Shown in pieces: positions 27,206 through 36,383 of a stretch of 36,383 nucleotides of DNA (position 1 is the stretch's first letter; each line of letters begins with the position of its first letter). The DNA is from Fidelibacterota bacterium (GTDB taxonomy: Bacteria > Fidelibacterota > Marinisomatia > SCGC-AAA003-L08 > TS1B11). The DNA is taken from positions 1 through 36,383 of the forward strand of contig CP070787.1 in the NCBI GenBank assembly GCA_020346745.1, given 5' to 3'. Under the pieces are notes generated by a model. The model did no database searches and was not told the origin of the DNA. It saw only the letters and a list, made by a program, of their open reading frames with translations. Position numbers and translations under genes: made by a program.

Positions 27206-28177
27206 ATGGCTATTCGGCCATTCCCGTTTCTCCTGCTGGCCGCCCAATCCCGTATTCTGGTTGGCGGGCAAGCCGTGATCGAAGGTGTCATGATGCGGGT
27301 ACCCGGCTCCTATGCCGTGGCAGTCCGTGATCCCGAGGGCCAGATCCAGACCAAATGCCAAGCTTTCACCTCCGCAGTGGAGCGTTCCCGCTGGTTGAAA
27401 CTGCCCTTATTAAGGGGAGTGGTGCACTTATTTGAATCCCTGAAGCTGGGACTGAGTACCTTGAACTGGTCGGCGGAGGTGGCCTTCCCCGAAGAGGTTT
27501 CAGGAAAGAGCTCTGCATCCGGAGTCTGGACCACCATCCTGGCCTTTGGACTAGCCATTGGGCTCTTCTTCATAGCCCCCTTATGGATCACGACGAAACT
27601 CCTGCAGCTTGAGCAGCATGCCTTGGGATTTAACCTGGTTTCAGGAGCTATCCGCATCACATTTTTCCTCCTGTATCTTGTGCTGATATCCCTGGCCAAA
27701 GACATCAGGCGGCTATTCGAGTATCACGGTGCCGAGCATAAGACCGTCTATGCTTTCGAGGCGGGAAAGTCTCTCACCGTTGACAGCACCCGGGACTTTC
27801 CTACCCAGCATCCCCGCTGTGGGACCAGCTTTCTATTCATCGTTTTGATCGCTGCCATTCTGGCGTTCGCGTTGATCGACACCATTGTTTTGGCTCTAGT
27901 GGGAAAAATATCCTTAGGCTTACGGCTACTGGTCCACTTGCCGCTCATACCGGTGGTGGCCGGTGCCGGATACGAGGCTCTCAAAATCACCGCCAGATAC
28001 CAGCACATGCGCCTTTTTCGATGGTTCTCCCTACCCGGCATCTGGTTGCAGTATATTACCACCCGAATGCCCGACGACGATCAGGTGACGGTAGCCCTGC
28101 AATCCCTCAAGGTTGCCTTTGGAGATAAACTCCAGGAGGTTGAAGGGCAGGAATACGTGGCCGATGCCATTGCCTGA
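27206..28177 (+). CDS. DUF1385 (YqhQ-like) membrane protein
   Basis: 323 residues from ATG 27206; a TTG at 27191 is in frame but adds only five residues. The family signature GGQAVIEGVMMRVPGSYAVAVR lies near the N-terminus. Later motifs are YHGAEHKTVYAFEAG and TQHPRCGTSFLF, also typical. There are four to five hydrophobic helices (around 110-130, 145-165, 210-235 and 240-265). The biochemical role of DUF1385 is unknown to me; it is often next to rpmE and prfA. Histidines and cysteine in the conserved motifs could bind metal, but this is speculation. Confidence 0.9.
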   Translation: MAIRPFPFLLLAAQSRILVGGQAVIEGVMMRVPGSYAVAVRDPEGQIQTKCQAFTSAVERSRWLKLPLLRGVVHLFESLKLGLSTLNWSAEVAFPEEVSGKSSASGVWTTILAFGLAIGLFFIAPLWITTKLLQLEQHALGFNLVSGAIRITFFLLYLVLISLAKDIRRLFEYHGAEHKTVYAFEAGKSLTVDSTRDFPTQHPRCGTSFLFIVLIAAILAFALIDTIVLALVGKISLGLRLLVHLPLIPVVAGAGYEALKITARYQHMRLFRWFSLPGIWLQYITTRMPDDDQVTVALQSLKVAFGDKLQEVEGQEYVADAIA

Positions 28178-28186
28178 GGCCTTGAA

Positions 28187-29248
28187 ATGATAGAGAAACT
28201 CCACGAAATCATCCAGCGGCATGACGACCTCGCCGCCCGTATGTCGGATCCCGAAACGGCTGCCGATCCCAAACAGTACGCCGATCTGGCCAAGGAACAC
28301 AGCGAGTTGAGCGCAGTCGTGGATAAGGCCCGGAGATACGTGGAATTAAAAACACGACTGGAGGAAGCTGACGATATTCTTATGGGCGACGATCCCGAGC
28401 TCAAGGAACTGGCCCAGGAAGAAATACCGGAGCTGAAAAGTCAGCTGGAAGAGCTGGAGGAGGAGCTCAAGATCCTGCTACTGCCCCGCGATCCCGCTGA
28501 TGACAAGCATACCATTCTCGAGATCCGCGGCGGGACCGGTGGAGAAGAAGCTGCATTATTCGCCGCCGATCTTTACCGGATGTACACCCGCTATGCCGAG
28601 CGTCGGAGCTGGGAGACCGAGGTCATGTCGCTGTCCGAGTCCGAGACGGGCGGCATCAAAGAGATCATCGTCTCGGTGAAGGGCAAGGGCGCCTATGGTG
28701 ACCTGAAGTACGAGAGTGGCGTTCATCGCGTCCAGCGGGTACCAGTGACGGAGGCCAGTGGTCGCATCCATACCAGTGCCGCCTCGGTGGCGGTCCTGCC
28801 TGAAGCAGACGAAGTTGAGGTGAATATTGATCCCACTGAGCTGAAGATCGATACCTACCGGGCTTCGGGTGCCGGCGGGCAACACGTGAACAAGACCGAA
28901 TCCGCTGTGCGAATCACCCATGTTCCCTCCGGCATCGTAGTGACTTGCCAAGATGAGAAATCCCAACACAAGAACCGCACCAAAGCCATGAAGGTACTGG
29001 CCTCCCGTTTGTATGCCCACCAGGTAGAGGAACAGCATCGCCAGCGAGCTGACCAGCGCCGGAGCATGGTTTCCACCGGAGATCGAAGTGCCAAGATACG
29101 CACTTACAACTTTCCTCAGGGGCGCGTCACCGATCACCGTATCAACCTTACCCTCTACCGCCTGAATGAAATCACCGATGGTGATCTGGACGAGCTCATC
29201 GAGCAGCTGCGGGTGCAAGATCGCATGGAACGCCTAGCCGAGGTGTGA
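28187..29248 (+). CDS. prfA: Peptide chain release factor 1 (RF1)
   Basis: 353 residues. It recognises UAG and UAA stop codons and triggers release of the finished protein. The tripeptide PVT (186-188, in [11 protein letters not shown]) is the RF1-type PxT anticodon; RF2 would have SPF. The GGQ motif is at 230-232 ([11 protein letters not shown]). The C-terminal [19 protein letters not shown] is conserved. Together these exclude RF2 and the smaller rescue factors. It starts 9 bases after the DUF1385 stop, so the genes are one unit, and prmC, whose product methylates this GGQ, follows. Confidence 0.97.
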   Translation: MIEKLHEIIQRHDDLAARMSDPETAADPKQYADLAKEHSELSAVVDKARRYVELKTRLEEADDILMGDDPELKELAQEEIPELKSQLEELEEELKILLLPRDPADDKHTILEIRGGTGGEEAALFAADLYRMYTRYAERRSWETEVMSLSESETGGIKEIIVSVKGKGAYGDLKYESGVHRVQRVPVTEASGRIHTSAASVAVLPEADEVEVNIDPTELKIDTYRASGAGGQHVNKTESAVRITHVPSGIVVTCQDEKSQHKNRTKAMKVLASRLYAHQVEEQHRQRADQRRSMVSTGDRSAKIRTYNFPQGRVTDHRINLTLYRLNEITDGDLDELIEQLRVQDRMERLAEV

Positions 29249-29282
29249 CTATCCCGTGCGACTACTTGCCTCGTAGAAATAC

Positions 29283-29312
29283 TGTCATGCTGAGATCCGC
29301 CGGAGCATGACA
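29283..29312. repeat. REP-like inverted repeat between prfA and prmC
   Basis: TGTCATGCT (29283-29291) and AGCATGACA (29304-29312) form a perfect 9-base stem around a 12-base loop (GAGATCCGCCGG). The pattern GTCATGCTGAG...AGCATGAC resembles small palindromic intergenic repeats found in many bacterial genomes. No second copy was seen in this window. The 3-prime arm contains the ATG at 29307, one possible start of prmC. Confidence 0.6.
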
Positions 29313-29345
29313 CCACCAAAAGCAGGTCCTTCCCCACAATCATCA

Positions 29346-30218
29346 ATGGCCGATGCTCAGACGGCCACTTCCAAACGCAAACAGTGGCACATTATCGACC
29401 TGATCCAGTGGGGTACCCAGTACCTGAGCGATAAACAGATCTCCAACGCCAGACTGGAAGTAGAGTGGCTTTTGGCCCACCAATTGGGCACAGAGCGAGT
29501 AGATCTCTACGTCCAGCATGACCGACTGCTCACGCATGATGAGCTTTCGGGTTTCAAGGCAATGGTTCAACGACGGACGGGAGGCGAACCATTTCAGTAT
29601 ATCCTAGGCAAGGCTCCCTTCTATGGCCGCGATTTCAAGGTCACCCCGGAGGTCCTGATTCCCCGGCCTGAATCTGAAATCCTCATTCAAGTGCTGCGCA
29701 AAGGTTCCCCGCCGGAGTCTCTCCTGGATATCGGCACTGGTTCCGGCTGCCTGGCTGTCACGGCAGCAATGCTTTACTCCCGTGCCGAGGTGCTGGCAAT
29801 TGACGTTTCCCCGGCAGCGCTGGAAATCGCCCGGGAGAATGCCCGAACTATGGGTGCTGAAAACGTGACCTTCGGCGAGCTGGATATCCTGACTGCATCG
29901 CCTGAGGGCACTTTCGATGCCATCCTGTGCAATCCACCTTATGTGGCTACAGACGAGGTATCCCGGCTTCAGCGGGAAATCAGGGAACATGAACCACCAG
30001 ATGCCGTCACAGATCACGCCGATGGCCTGACCTTCCATCGCCGCCTGGCGGAGATTGGTCCCACACTATTGAATTCCGGTGGGAGGCTGCTGGTGGAGAT
30101 CGGCGGCAAGGCCCAAGCCAAGCCTGCGCTGGAAATCCTTGAAGGCGCGGGTGCACATGTTATCCTGCATAAGGATCTGCAGGGAGATGATAGAGTTGCA
30201 GAGACTCATTGGTCATAG
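29346..30218 (+). CDS. prmC: Release factor glutamine methyltransferase (PrmC/HemK)
   Basis: 290 residues from ATG 29346. An in-frame ATG at 29307 lies inside a hairpin arm and would add 13 residues without homology, so the later start is preferred, though neither has a good Shine-Dalgarno site. The N-terminal helical domain (LIQWGTQYLSDKQISNARLEVEWLL) binds the release factor. The SAM-dependent core has IPRPESE, LLDIGTGSGCLAV for SAM binding and NPPY at 196-199, the motif that holds the glutamine. It methylates the Gln of GGQ in RF1 and RF2, which increases termination. It follows prfA as in many bacteria. Confidence 0.94.
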   Translation: MADAQTATSKRKQWHIIDLIQWGTQYLSDKQISNARLEVEWLLAHQLGTERVDLYVQHDRLLTHDELSGFKAMVQRRTGGEPFQYILGKAPFYGRDFKVTPEVLIPRPESEILIQVLRKGSPPESLLDIGTGSGCLAVTAAMLYSRAEVLAIDVSPAALEIARENARTMGAENVTFGELDILTASPEGTFDAILCNPPYVATDEVSRLQREIREHEPPDAVTDHADGLTFHRRLAEIGPTLLNSGGRLLVEIGGKAQAKPALEILEGAGAHVILHKDLQGDDRVAETHWS

Positions 30219-30356
30219 TGATCTGATCTGCACTTGAAATGCTGGTACTAAGGATTCGAACATTGAATATGTTTTTCCCCAACCTTTAACCTACCCCCAG
30301 AAATACGAACTATCTCGCTCTCGCACTTGGCAGATTGAGCTCCTAACTTTCCGGCC

Positions 30357-31202
30357 GTGACCACTCTCTATGCGGCCATTAAGATGCTGCGCCCCATCAA
30401 CCTGGTGCTGGGAGCGCTGGCTGTGCTCATCACTGCCGCCCTCATGCCTGTCTGGCCGCCATGGAACGCCATCGCATGGGCGATCGCAACTGTGCTGCCC
30501 TTCAACGCTGCAGCCAACGCCCTGAACGACTACTTCGATTACCCTATCGATAAGGTCAACCGCCCAACCCGGCCGCTTGCCAGCGGGGTCCTGCCACGTG
30601 AAACCGGTTGGGTACTGGCCGTGGCCCTGTTTGTGGCCGGAGCTGTGGCTGCCTTCCAGCTACCGCCGACCGCCCAGATCATCGCCCTGGGAATCGCCCT
30701 GCCCCTAATGGTCTTATACACGCCACTATTCAAGGGCTTGCCTTTGGTAGGGAACGCAGTGGTGGCGATTATTCTAGGCCTGGCGTTCCTGTTTGCCGGC
30801 GCAGCGTTCGGTAATCTGGAGTTAATGTGGACTCCCTTTGGGCTGGCTGCAGGCTTCACCCTTGTTCGGGAGGTGGTCAAGGATATCGAAGACCTGGCCG
30901 GCGATACCCGGGTTGGGGTAGGTACTCTGGCCGTGCGCTGGGGTGTTCCCACCAGCATTAAAGTCGCCCAGATCCTGACATTACTTTTGATGTTTGGCTG
31001 CCTGCTACCGTACATTATAACGGTCTATGGTACCACATATCTGGTAGCTGTGACCATCGGGGTAGAGCTTCCCCTTCTGTACTCGCTTATTTATCTGGTC
31101 AAACATCCCAATCCGGCAGGCGCCGGATGGGTCGCAAAGGTATTGAAAGTGGATATCCTCGCCGGGCTGCTGGCCATTTACTTATCCAAATTTGAGTTTT
31201 AA
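30357..31202 (+). CDS. UbiA-family prenyltransferase, geranylgeranylglyceryl-phosphate type
   Basis: 281 residues with about eight to nine membrane helices, starting at GTG. The first aspartate motif NDYFDYPID (57-65) and the second, DIEDLAGD (176-183), bind magnesium and the prenyl diphosphate. NRPTRPLASG after the first motif and VREVVKDIEDLAGD are typical of digeranylgeranylglyceryl phosphate synthase-like members rather than of menaquinone or haem O synthases. Members in FCB bacteria have been linked to potential archaeal-type ether lipids. A quinone or chlorophyll-type substrate cannot be excluded. It precedes dnaE by 18 bases; this pairing gives no functional clue. Confidence 0.85.
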   Translation: MTTLYAAIKMLRPINLVLGALAVLITAALMPVWPPWNAIAWAIATVLPFNAAANALNDYFDYPIDKVNRPTRPLASGVLPRETGWVLAVALFVAGAVAAFQLPPTAQIIALGIALPLMVLYTPLFKGLPLVGNAVVAIILGLAFLFAGAAFGNLELMWTPFGLAAGFTLVREVVKDIEDLAGDTRVGVGTLAVRWGVPTSIKVAQILTLLLMFGCLLPYIITVYGTTYLVAVTIGVELPLLYSLIYLVKHPNPAGAGWVAKVLKVDILAGLLAIYLSKFEF

Positions 31203-31220
31203 GGTATCGGCCGCTACCTG

Positions 31221-34200
31221 ATGCGAGACTTCGTTCACCTGCACAATCATTCGGATTTCTCCCTGCTGGATGGCGCTCAGACCATCGAGACGATCATCGA
31301 CACCCTGGGCGACCTCAAGATGGACCGGGTGGGAATCACCGAGCATGGCAACCTGTTCAGCTTGCTGCCATTCTACAAGGCAGCGGTGAAGGCCGGCATT
31401 AAACCCATCATCGGCTGTGAGGCCTACGTGGCCAAGGGAGATCATAGGGAAAAACAGGCGACGCGGCAATCAGGCTGGGGGTATCACCATCTGGTCCTGC
31501 TGGCACAGAATGACACTGGCCTGAGTAACCTGCGCAAGCTGGTCTCCATCGGCTACCTGGAAGGATTCTATTACCGGCCACGAATAGATAAGGACCTACT
31601 GCGACAATACAATGAGGGTCTCATCTGCACGTCCGCCTGCCTGAAGGGAGAAGTGCAGGAGAACGCTCTCCATGGCAATTTTGAAGCCGCTCGCACAGCC
31701 GCTCTGGAGTTGGCCGAGATCTTCCCCGGCCGCTTCTATCTGGAACTCCAGCGACACAACCTGCCGGAAGAGGATACCGCCCAAGAAGTGAATATCAAGC
31801 TGGCCCGGGAGCTGAACCTGCCCCTGGTAGCCACCAACGACTGCCACTATGCCCGGCAGGAGCATTGGGAAGCACACGACGTGATGTTCTGTCTAGGAAC
31901 GGGTAAGGACCGGGATGATCCTAACCGCCGCCGCTACGCCACACCGGAATTCTATTTCAAATCTGTTGACGAGATGCACCAGTTGTTCAGAGATGTTCCG
32001 GAAGCCCTAGAGAATACCGTAGCAATCGCCGAGCAGTGCGCAGTGGAGCTTGACCTGGGTCAACTCCATCTGCCTCAGTTCCCCATCCCTGCCGATGCGG
32101 GAACCGACAAGCCCGATGAATATTTACGTATGCTGGTTGAAGAGGGTCTCGGAAAATACTATGGAACCATCACGCCGGAGGTCAAGGCCCGTTTGGAGCT
32201 GGAGCTGAAGGTTATCCGCGACATGAACTATGCCGGATATTTCCTCATCGTGATGGATTTTATCCGCTACGCCCGGAACCAGAACATCCCGGTGGGGCCT
32301 GGTCGCGGCAGTGCCGCCGGCAGTCTGGTCGCTTATGCTTTAGGCATCACCAGTGTGGATCCCATCCGCTATGATCTGCTTTTCGAACGCTTCCTCAATC
32401 CCGACCGTATTTCCATGCCGGATATCGATATCGACTTCTGCCAGGAGCGGCGGGGGGAGGTCATTGAGTATGTAAAGCAGCAGTACGGTGAGAACGCTGT
32501 CAGCCAGATTATCACCTTCGGTAAGATGAAGGCCCGCAGTGTTGTACGGGATGTAGCACGGGTCCTGAACATGAGCTTCGCCGAGGCCGACCGTATCGCG
32601 AAGATGATTCCCGATAGTCCTAAGATCACCATCGACAAGGCCATGGAGGCCAATGCAGACCTGCTACAGGCGGAATCAGTGGACCAAGCTCATAAGAACC
32701 TGTTCGCCTTCAGCCGGGTACTAGAGGGCATGAACCGTCACTCCTCAACCCATGCTGCAGGCGTCGTGATCGCCCCTGGAGACCTTACCGATTATGTGCC
32801 CCTGTACAGGCACCCGAGGACAGGCGAAATCACCACCCAGGTGGATATGAATGGCCTGGAAGACCTGGGCTTGCTCAAGATGGACTTCTTGGGCTTGCGC
32901 ACCCTGACGGTCATCGACAAAACCGTGAAGATGCTTGCCGAACAGGGTGTGGATCTGGACATTGAGCGCGTCACACTGGATGACAAGTCTACTTACAATC
33001 TGTTTTCCAGGGGACAGACCATCGGCGTCTTCCAGTTTGAATCAACCGCCATGCGGGAGTTTCTAAAGAAACTCAGGCCGACGTGCATTGAAGACCTTAT
33101 CGCCATGAACGCCCTTTATCGCCCCGGTCCCATGGCCTACATCGATGATTTCATCAACCGCAAACACGGCCGCACGGAGATGGCCTACCTGCACCCGGCG
33201 TTGGAGCCGATCCTGAAAGAGACATATGGTATCATCGTCTATCAGGAGCAGGTCATGCAGATTGCCCACGCGATTGCAGGATTTACCTTGGCCCAAGCAG
33301 ACATCATGCGCCGTGCAATGGGCAAGAAGAAGAAGCGTGAGATGGCCAAGATGGAGGCTGATTTTCTCCACGGCGCAGAGGCCAAAGGAATACCCCGGAA
33401 AACTGCTCAAGAGATCTACGACCTGATTGCCCGCTTCGCCGAGTATGGTTTCAACAAGAGCCACAGCACGGCCTACGCTCTGGTAGCCTACCACACCGCC
33501 TACTTGAAAGCCCACCACCCGGCCGAGTTCATGGCTGCCAACCTGTCTTCAGAAATGAATAATCCTGATCGCATGCCGATCCTGCTAGCCGAGGCTCACG
33601 CCATGGGTCTGGAGGTTTTGCCGCCGGATGTATGCCACTCGGGACGCAACTTCCGGGTGGATTCGCAGGGTCGTATCCGGTTTGGATTGAACGCCATCAA
33701 ACACGTAGGCCAGAAAGCAGCAGATCACATCAAGAACGTACGTGAGAAGAGCGCTGGGTGGGAAACGCTCCATGCCTTCACGGCTGCTATTGACCTTCAC
33801 ATGGTCAATCGCAAGGCCCTTGAATGTCTGGTAAAATCGGGGGCTTGTGACAGCCTGGCAGGCAATCGCCACCAGAAATTCATTCTGCTTGACGACGCGA
33901 TCAAGTATGCCCAAGGCATGCAGGCAGGTGCCGATCCCAACCAGGAGAGCCTCTTCGGTGGCGAGAACCAGGAGTCTGTGGTATCCGAACCGGCTTTGCC
34001 GCAGGTCCCGCCATGGACCGATGAGGAACACTTCGAGATGGAGAAGGAGCTCACCGGCTTTTATCTCACAGGACATCCCCTTGAGGCCTTTGAGGAAGAC
34101 CTTCAGGAATTCTCCAATTATGATTTCTCCGATCCTGAAGAGGCCAAAAGACTAGAGCAGCTACGGATTGGCGGGCTAGTAACCCAGCTGAAGGCTCATC

Positions 34201-34733
34201 ATACGAAAAAAGGACTGCCCATGGCCTTCTTCACCCTGGAAGGACTGACCGGGCATGCAGAGGTCGTGGTTTTTTCAGATCTGTTCACACGGGTTAAAAG
34301 TCTCTTATCCAAAGACTCCAAGGTATTTGTAATTGGCCGAGTCTCCTCCCGAGGGCTACAATCCAATAGTCCCCACAACGGTGACGGCCTATCAACTAAC
34401 GGCAATCAAAGCGACACCGAGGTGCTTAAGCTCCTTGCAGAGGACATCATTCGCCTCGAGGATTTGCGTCAGCATCTGGCTAAGCGTATTAACATCAGGC
34501 TATACCGGAGCCATCTGGAGTCTGATCTTATCCAGCAGCTCCGTAAAATGTCCGATCGTAACCGCGGCTCTTGCGAGCTCTGGCTACACATCGCCGATGA
34601 TCCCCAGCCTGACAGTTCAGGTGCATCACCCGCTCGGAGAATCCGCTCCAGTGACCTGCGGGTCACTGCGACCAGCAGATTCCTTTCCGAGCTGCGAGGT
34701 CTTATCGGCGATGAGAATGTATGGATATCCTGA
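31221..34733 (+). CDS. dnaE: DNA polymerase III alpha subunit
   Basis: 1170 residues, the usual DnaE size. The N-terminal PHP domain keeps metal-site-like residues ([31 protein letters not shown]), so it may be active as a proofreading nuclease. The polymerase aspartates are in PDIDIDF (Asp401, Asp403) and KMDFLG (Asp555), at the same numbers as in E. coli. [37 protein letters not shown] and the OB-fold ([18 protein letters not shown]) follow in order. It is the replicative polymerase catalytic subunit. There is no intein. The dtd start lies 2 bases after the stop. Confidence 0.97.
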   Translation: MRDFVHLHNHSDFSLLDGAQTIETIIDTLGDLKMDRVGITEHGNLFSLLPFYKAAVKAGIKPIIGCEAYVAKGDHREKQATRQSGWGYHHLVLLAQNDTGLSNLRKLVSIGYLEGFYYRPRIDKDLLRQYNEGLICTSACLKGEVQENALHGNFEAARTAALELAEIFPGRFYLELQRHNLPEEDTAQEVNIKLARELNLPLVATNDCHYARQEHWEAHDVMFCLGTGKDRDDPNRRRYATPEFYFKSVDEMHQLFRDVPEALENTVAIAEQCAVELDLGQLHLPQFPIPADAGTDKPDEYLRMLVEEGLGKYYGTITPEVKARLELELKVIRDMNYAGYFLIVMDFIRYARNQNIPVGPGRGSAAGSLVAYALGITSVDPIRYDLLFERFLNPDRISMPDIDIDFCQERRGEVIEYVKQQYGENAVSQIITFGKMKARSVVRDVARVLNMSFAEADRIAKMIPDSPKITIDKAMEANADLLQAESVDQAHKNLFAFSRVLEGMNRHSSTHAAGVVIAPGDLTDYVPLYRHPRTGEITTQVDMNGLEDLGLLKMDFLGLRTLTVIDKTVKMLAEQGVDLDIERVTLDDKSTYNLFSRGQTIGVFQFESTAMREFLKKLRPTCIEDLIAMNALYRPGPMAYIDDFINRKHGRTEMAYLHPALEPILKETYGIIVYQEQVMQIAHAIAGFTLAQADIMRRAMGKKKKREMAKMEADFLHGAEAKGIPRKTAQEIYDLIARFAEYGFNKSHSTAYALVAYHTAYLKAHHPAEFMAANLSSEMNNPDRMPILLAEAHAMGLEVLPPDVCHSGRNFRVDSQGRIRFGLNAIKHVGQKAADHIKNVREKSAGWETLHAFTAAIDLHMVNRKALECLVKSGACDSLAGNRHQKFILLDDAIKYAQGMQAGADPNQESLFGGENQESVVSEPALPQVPPWTDEEHFEMEKELTGFYLTGHPLEAFEEDLQEFSNYDFSDPEEAKRLEQLRIGGLVTQLKAHHTKKGLPMAFFTLEGLTGHAEVVVFSDLFTRVKSLLSKDSKVFVIGRVSSRGLQSNSPHNGDGLSTNGNQSDTEVLKLLAEDIIRLEDLRQHLAKRINIRLYRSHLESDLIQQLRKMSDRNRGSCELWLHIADDPQPDSSGASPARRIRSSDLRVTATSRFLSELRGLIGDENVWIS

Positions 34734-34735
34734 CC

Positions 34736-35182
34736 ATGATCGCCGTTCTCCAGCGGGTTTCAAGCGCCAGAGTAGCCGTAGACGGCGAAGTTACCGGTTC
34801 CATTAAGCAAGGGCTGGTGATCCTCCTGGGAGTGCATCAGAACGATACCGAGGAAGACAGCACCTTTCTCATTGAAAAGACCGCTACCCTTCGTATCTTT
34901 AACGATGAGGGCGGAAAAATGAACCTCTCCATCCAAGACGTAGGAGGAAGTGCTCTGGTGGTGAGTCAATTCACTTTGGCTGGGGATTGGCGCAAGGGTA
35001 GGCGACCCAGTTTCATCAATGCTGCGCAACCAGATGAAGGGTGTCGGTTGTATGAGCATTACATGGCTGGCTTACGAGCGCATGACATCCCAGTAGAGAG
35101 CGGTCTGTTCGGAGCCATGATGAAGGTTGAGCTGGTCAACGACGGCCCGGTTACATTCGTGCTGGACAGCAAGGAGCGCTAG
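34736..35182 (+). CDS. dtd: D-aminoacyl-tRNA deacylase
   Basis: 148 residues. The start at 34736 gives the standard N-terminus [13 protein letters not shown]; an in-frame ATG at 34721 overlaps dnaE and adds five non-homologous residues. Motifs SQFTL (77-81) and NDGPVT (135-140, with the cis Gly-Pro) mark the active site, which rejects L-amino acids. It removes D-amino acids wrongly loaded on tRNA, in the cytoplasm. Its stop is directly followed by the GTG of the next gene with no gap, so translation is probably coupled. Confidence 0.95.
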   Translation: MIAVLQRVSSARVAVDGEVTGSIKQGLVILLGVHQNDTEEDSTFLIEKTATLRIFNDEGGKMNLSIQDVGGSALVVSQFTLAGDWRKGRRPSFINAAQPDEGCRLYEHYMAGLRAHDIPVESGLFGAMMKVELVNDGPVTFVLDSKER

Positions 35183-35611
35183 GTGGAAAGAAAGATTCGC
35201 ATCTTAATGGCAAAACCGGGTTTGGACGGTCATGATCGGGGTATTAAGGTTCTGGCCCGTGCTTTTCGCGATGCAGGAATGGAAGTGATCTACCTGGGGT
35301 TGCGGCAGACACCAGAAATGATCGTCGCAGCGGCAGTGCAGGAGGACGTGGATGTGGTTGCACTATCTATTCTGTCTGGAGCCCATATGGCCATCTTTCC
35401 CAAGGTTAAGACACTCATGGCCGAGGCTGGTTTGGACGATGTGCTTCTCACCGGTGGCGGAATTATCCCCAAGAAAGATATGCAAGCTCTCCAGAAGCAG
35501 GGTGTAGGACGACTGTTCGGTCCTGGCAGCTCCTTGACAGAGATTACCGACTACATCACCTCCTGGGTTCAGGCAAATCGCCCCGACCTAACTGATGAGA
35601 CAGACGGCTGA
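35183..35611 (+). CDS. Methylmalonyl-CoA mutase, cobalamin-binding (C-terminal) subunit
   Basis: 142 residues from GTG. It starts with [22 protein letters not shown], with the B12 lower-ligand motif DxHxxG as Asp15, His17 and Gly20. LSILSGAH and LTGGGIIP (the SxL and GG motifs) complete the base-off cobalamin fold, and [10 protein letters not shown] is typical of the methylmalonyl-CoA mutase C-terminal domain. Here the domain is a separate polypeptide, as in split mutases; the catalytic large subunit is not in the window. With the following carboxylase gene it points to interconversion of propionyl-CoA and succinyl-CoA. Its stop overlaps the next ATG by one base. Confidence 0.93.
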   Translation: MERKIRILMAKPGLDGHDRGIKVLARAFRDAGMEVIYLGLRQTPEMIVAAAVQEDVDVVALSILSGAHMAIFPKVKTLMAEAGLDDVLLTGGGIIPKKDMQALQKQGVGRLFGPGSSLTEITDYITSWVQANRPDLTDETDG

Positions 35612-36383
35612 TGGCATCTTCACCGAAGCAGCTTTCTAAGGAAGCATTCCTGGAATCAGTTCGGCAGGAGGCTCTCCTGGGTGGCGGCAAAGAACGCCTT
35701 GAACAGCAGCATGCCAAAGGGAAACTGAGCGCCAGGGAGCGGTTGGATCTGTTCCTGGACAAAGGCTCCTTTACCGAGATCGATATGTTCGTCAAGCATC
35801 GCTCACGGGACTTTGGCATGGATGAGAAGCGTCCCCTAGGGGATGGAGTGGTTACGGGATACGGCCTTGTAAACGGGAGACGTGTGTTTGTCTTTGCCCA
35901 TGACTTTACCATATTCGGTGGCTCCTTGTCCGAGACTTTCTCTGAAAAAATATGCAAGGTCATGGACCTGGCGATGAAGGTGGGTGCACCGTTGGTGGGC
36001 TTCAACGACAGTGGTGGAGCTCGCATCCAAGAGGGAGTACTCAGTCTTGGTGGCTACGCCGATATCTTCCTGCGCAATACCCTGGCCAGCGGGGTTATCC
36101 CCCAACTGAGCCTAATTATGGGGCCTTGTGCCGGAGGTGCCGTTTACTCGCCGGCCATCACAGATTTCATTATCATGGCCAAGGGTACCAGCCATATGTT
36201 CGTAACCGGTCCAAACGTGGTAAAGACCGTTACCCATGAGAATGTCTCGTTTGAGGATCTGGGTGGTGCCGAAACGCACGCTACCAAGAGTGGTGTGGCT
36301 CACTTTTCCTGCGAGAATGAAGCGGAAGCGATCAGAAGTGCCAAGCTGCTGCTCAGCTATCTTCCTCAGAACAATCTTGAGAG
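35611..36383 (+). CDS. Acyl-CoA (propionyl-CoA) carboxylase beta subunit, partial
   Basis: 257 codons are visible from ATG 35611, cut by the right edge. It is a carboxyltransferase: [64 protein letters not shown] and [11 protein letters not shown] are the conserved blocks of the propionyl-CoA/methylmalonyl-CoA carboxylase family (PccB or MmdA), and the visible length and order agree with a protein of about 515 residues. It moves carboxybiotin CO2 to propionyl-CoA or releases it from methylmalonyl-CoA. Which of the two cannot be decided without the biotin partner genes. The start overlaps the mutase subunit stop by one base. Confidence 0.93.
   Translation, partial: MASSPKQLSKEAFLESVRQEALLGGGKERLEQQHAKGKLSARERLDLFLDKGSFTEIDMFVKHRSRDFGMDEKRPLGDGVVTGYGLVNGRRVFVFAHDFTIFGGSLSETFSEKICKVMDLAMKVGAPLVGFNDSGGARIQEGVLSLGGYADIFLRNTLASGVIPQLSLIMGPCAGGAVYSPAITDFIIMAKGTSHMFVTGPNVVKTVTHENVSFEDLGGAETHATKSGVAHFSCENEAEAIRSAKLLLSYLPQNNLE

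Noticed and set aside
26738-27361. 207-codon open frame on the minus strand
   Set aside because: It spans the end of the aminotransferase, all of rpmE and the DUF1385 start in antisense; the plus-strand genes explain the sequence.
28556-29218. 220-codon open frame on the minus strand
   Set aside because: It lies wholly opposite prfA, whose conserved motifs cover the same bases; it is a shadow of that gene.
30252-30261. GGATTCGAAC, the complement of a tRNA T-loop
   Set aside because: The flanking bases do not form a T-stem or acceptor stem on the minus strand, so it is not a tRNA; a remnant cannot be supported.
24965-30356. A CRISPR array near the Cas6b-like gene
   Set aside because: The gaps here are short and show no regularly spaced direct repeats; the rest of the window was also read without finding one.

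Overview
The window is a densely packed bacterial chromosome segment of about 36 kb, with housekeeping genes running mostly on the plus strand. The best guess is a member of the FCB superphylum, possibly Marinimicrobia (SAR406) or a close relative. The evidence is several outer-membrane beta-barrel proteins, short-spaced lipoproteins (one with an NPLDP motif after the lipid cysteine), a peptidase/TolB/Omp85 fusion, a choice-of-anchor V type secreted protein, an archaeal-type UbiA prenyltransferase, and starts that often lack a clear Shine-Dalgarno site. The phylum is inferred from gene content only. No rRNA, tRNA, insertion sequence or CRISPR array was seen.

Layout. (1) 1-1208, minus strand: two tandem TerB/J-domain paralogs; the first runs off the left edge. 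(2) 1453-7203, plus: an envelope cluster whose genes nearly touch or overlap: metallopeptidase-propeller-barrel fusion, PQQ-propeller lipoprotein, small membrane protein, Fn3/propeller lipoprotein. (3) 7278-10632: two transporters (SSS and EamA), then two minus-strand genes, a degenerate AroQ-like protein and a zinc-ribbon Nudix hydrolase. (4) 10849-15661: secreted S9 peptidase, PfkB kinase, TPR lipoprotein and a secreted Reeler-like protein with a CX4CH motif. (5) 15866-21843: enolase, FtsB-like protein, two outer-membrane proteins (one with a ComEA-like HhH domain) and a cell-wall amidase. (6) 21998-30218: folC, then rho, a solitary Cas6b-like protein, an aminotransferase, rpmE, a DUF1385 protein, prfA and prmC. 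(7) 30357-36383: UbiA prenyltransferase, dnaE, dtd, the B12-binding part of methylmalonyl-CoA mutase and an acyl-CoA carboxylase beta subunit cut by the right edge.

How the genes work together. The rho-rpmE-DUF1385-prfA-prmC block handles termination of transcription and translation; PrmC modifies the GGQ motif of the RF1 encoded just before it. FtsB and the amidase act in division and wall remodelling. The last two genes point to propionyl-CoA/methylmalonyl-CoA metabolism. The most unusual item is the Cas6b-family protein inside the rho block with no cas genes or array nearby. Next come the long hairpin-rich leader before rho, the AroQ homolog lacking key catalytic residues, the J domain without HPD, and a possible proC remnant in the gap before the S9 peptidase.
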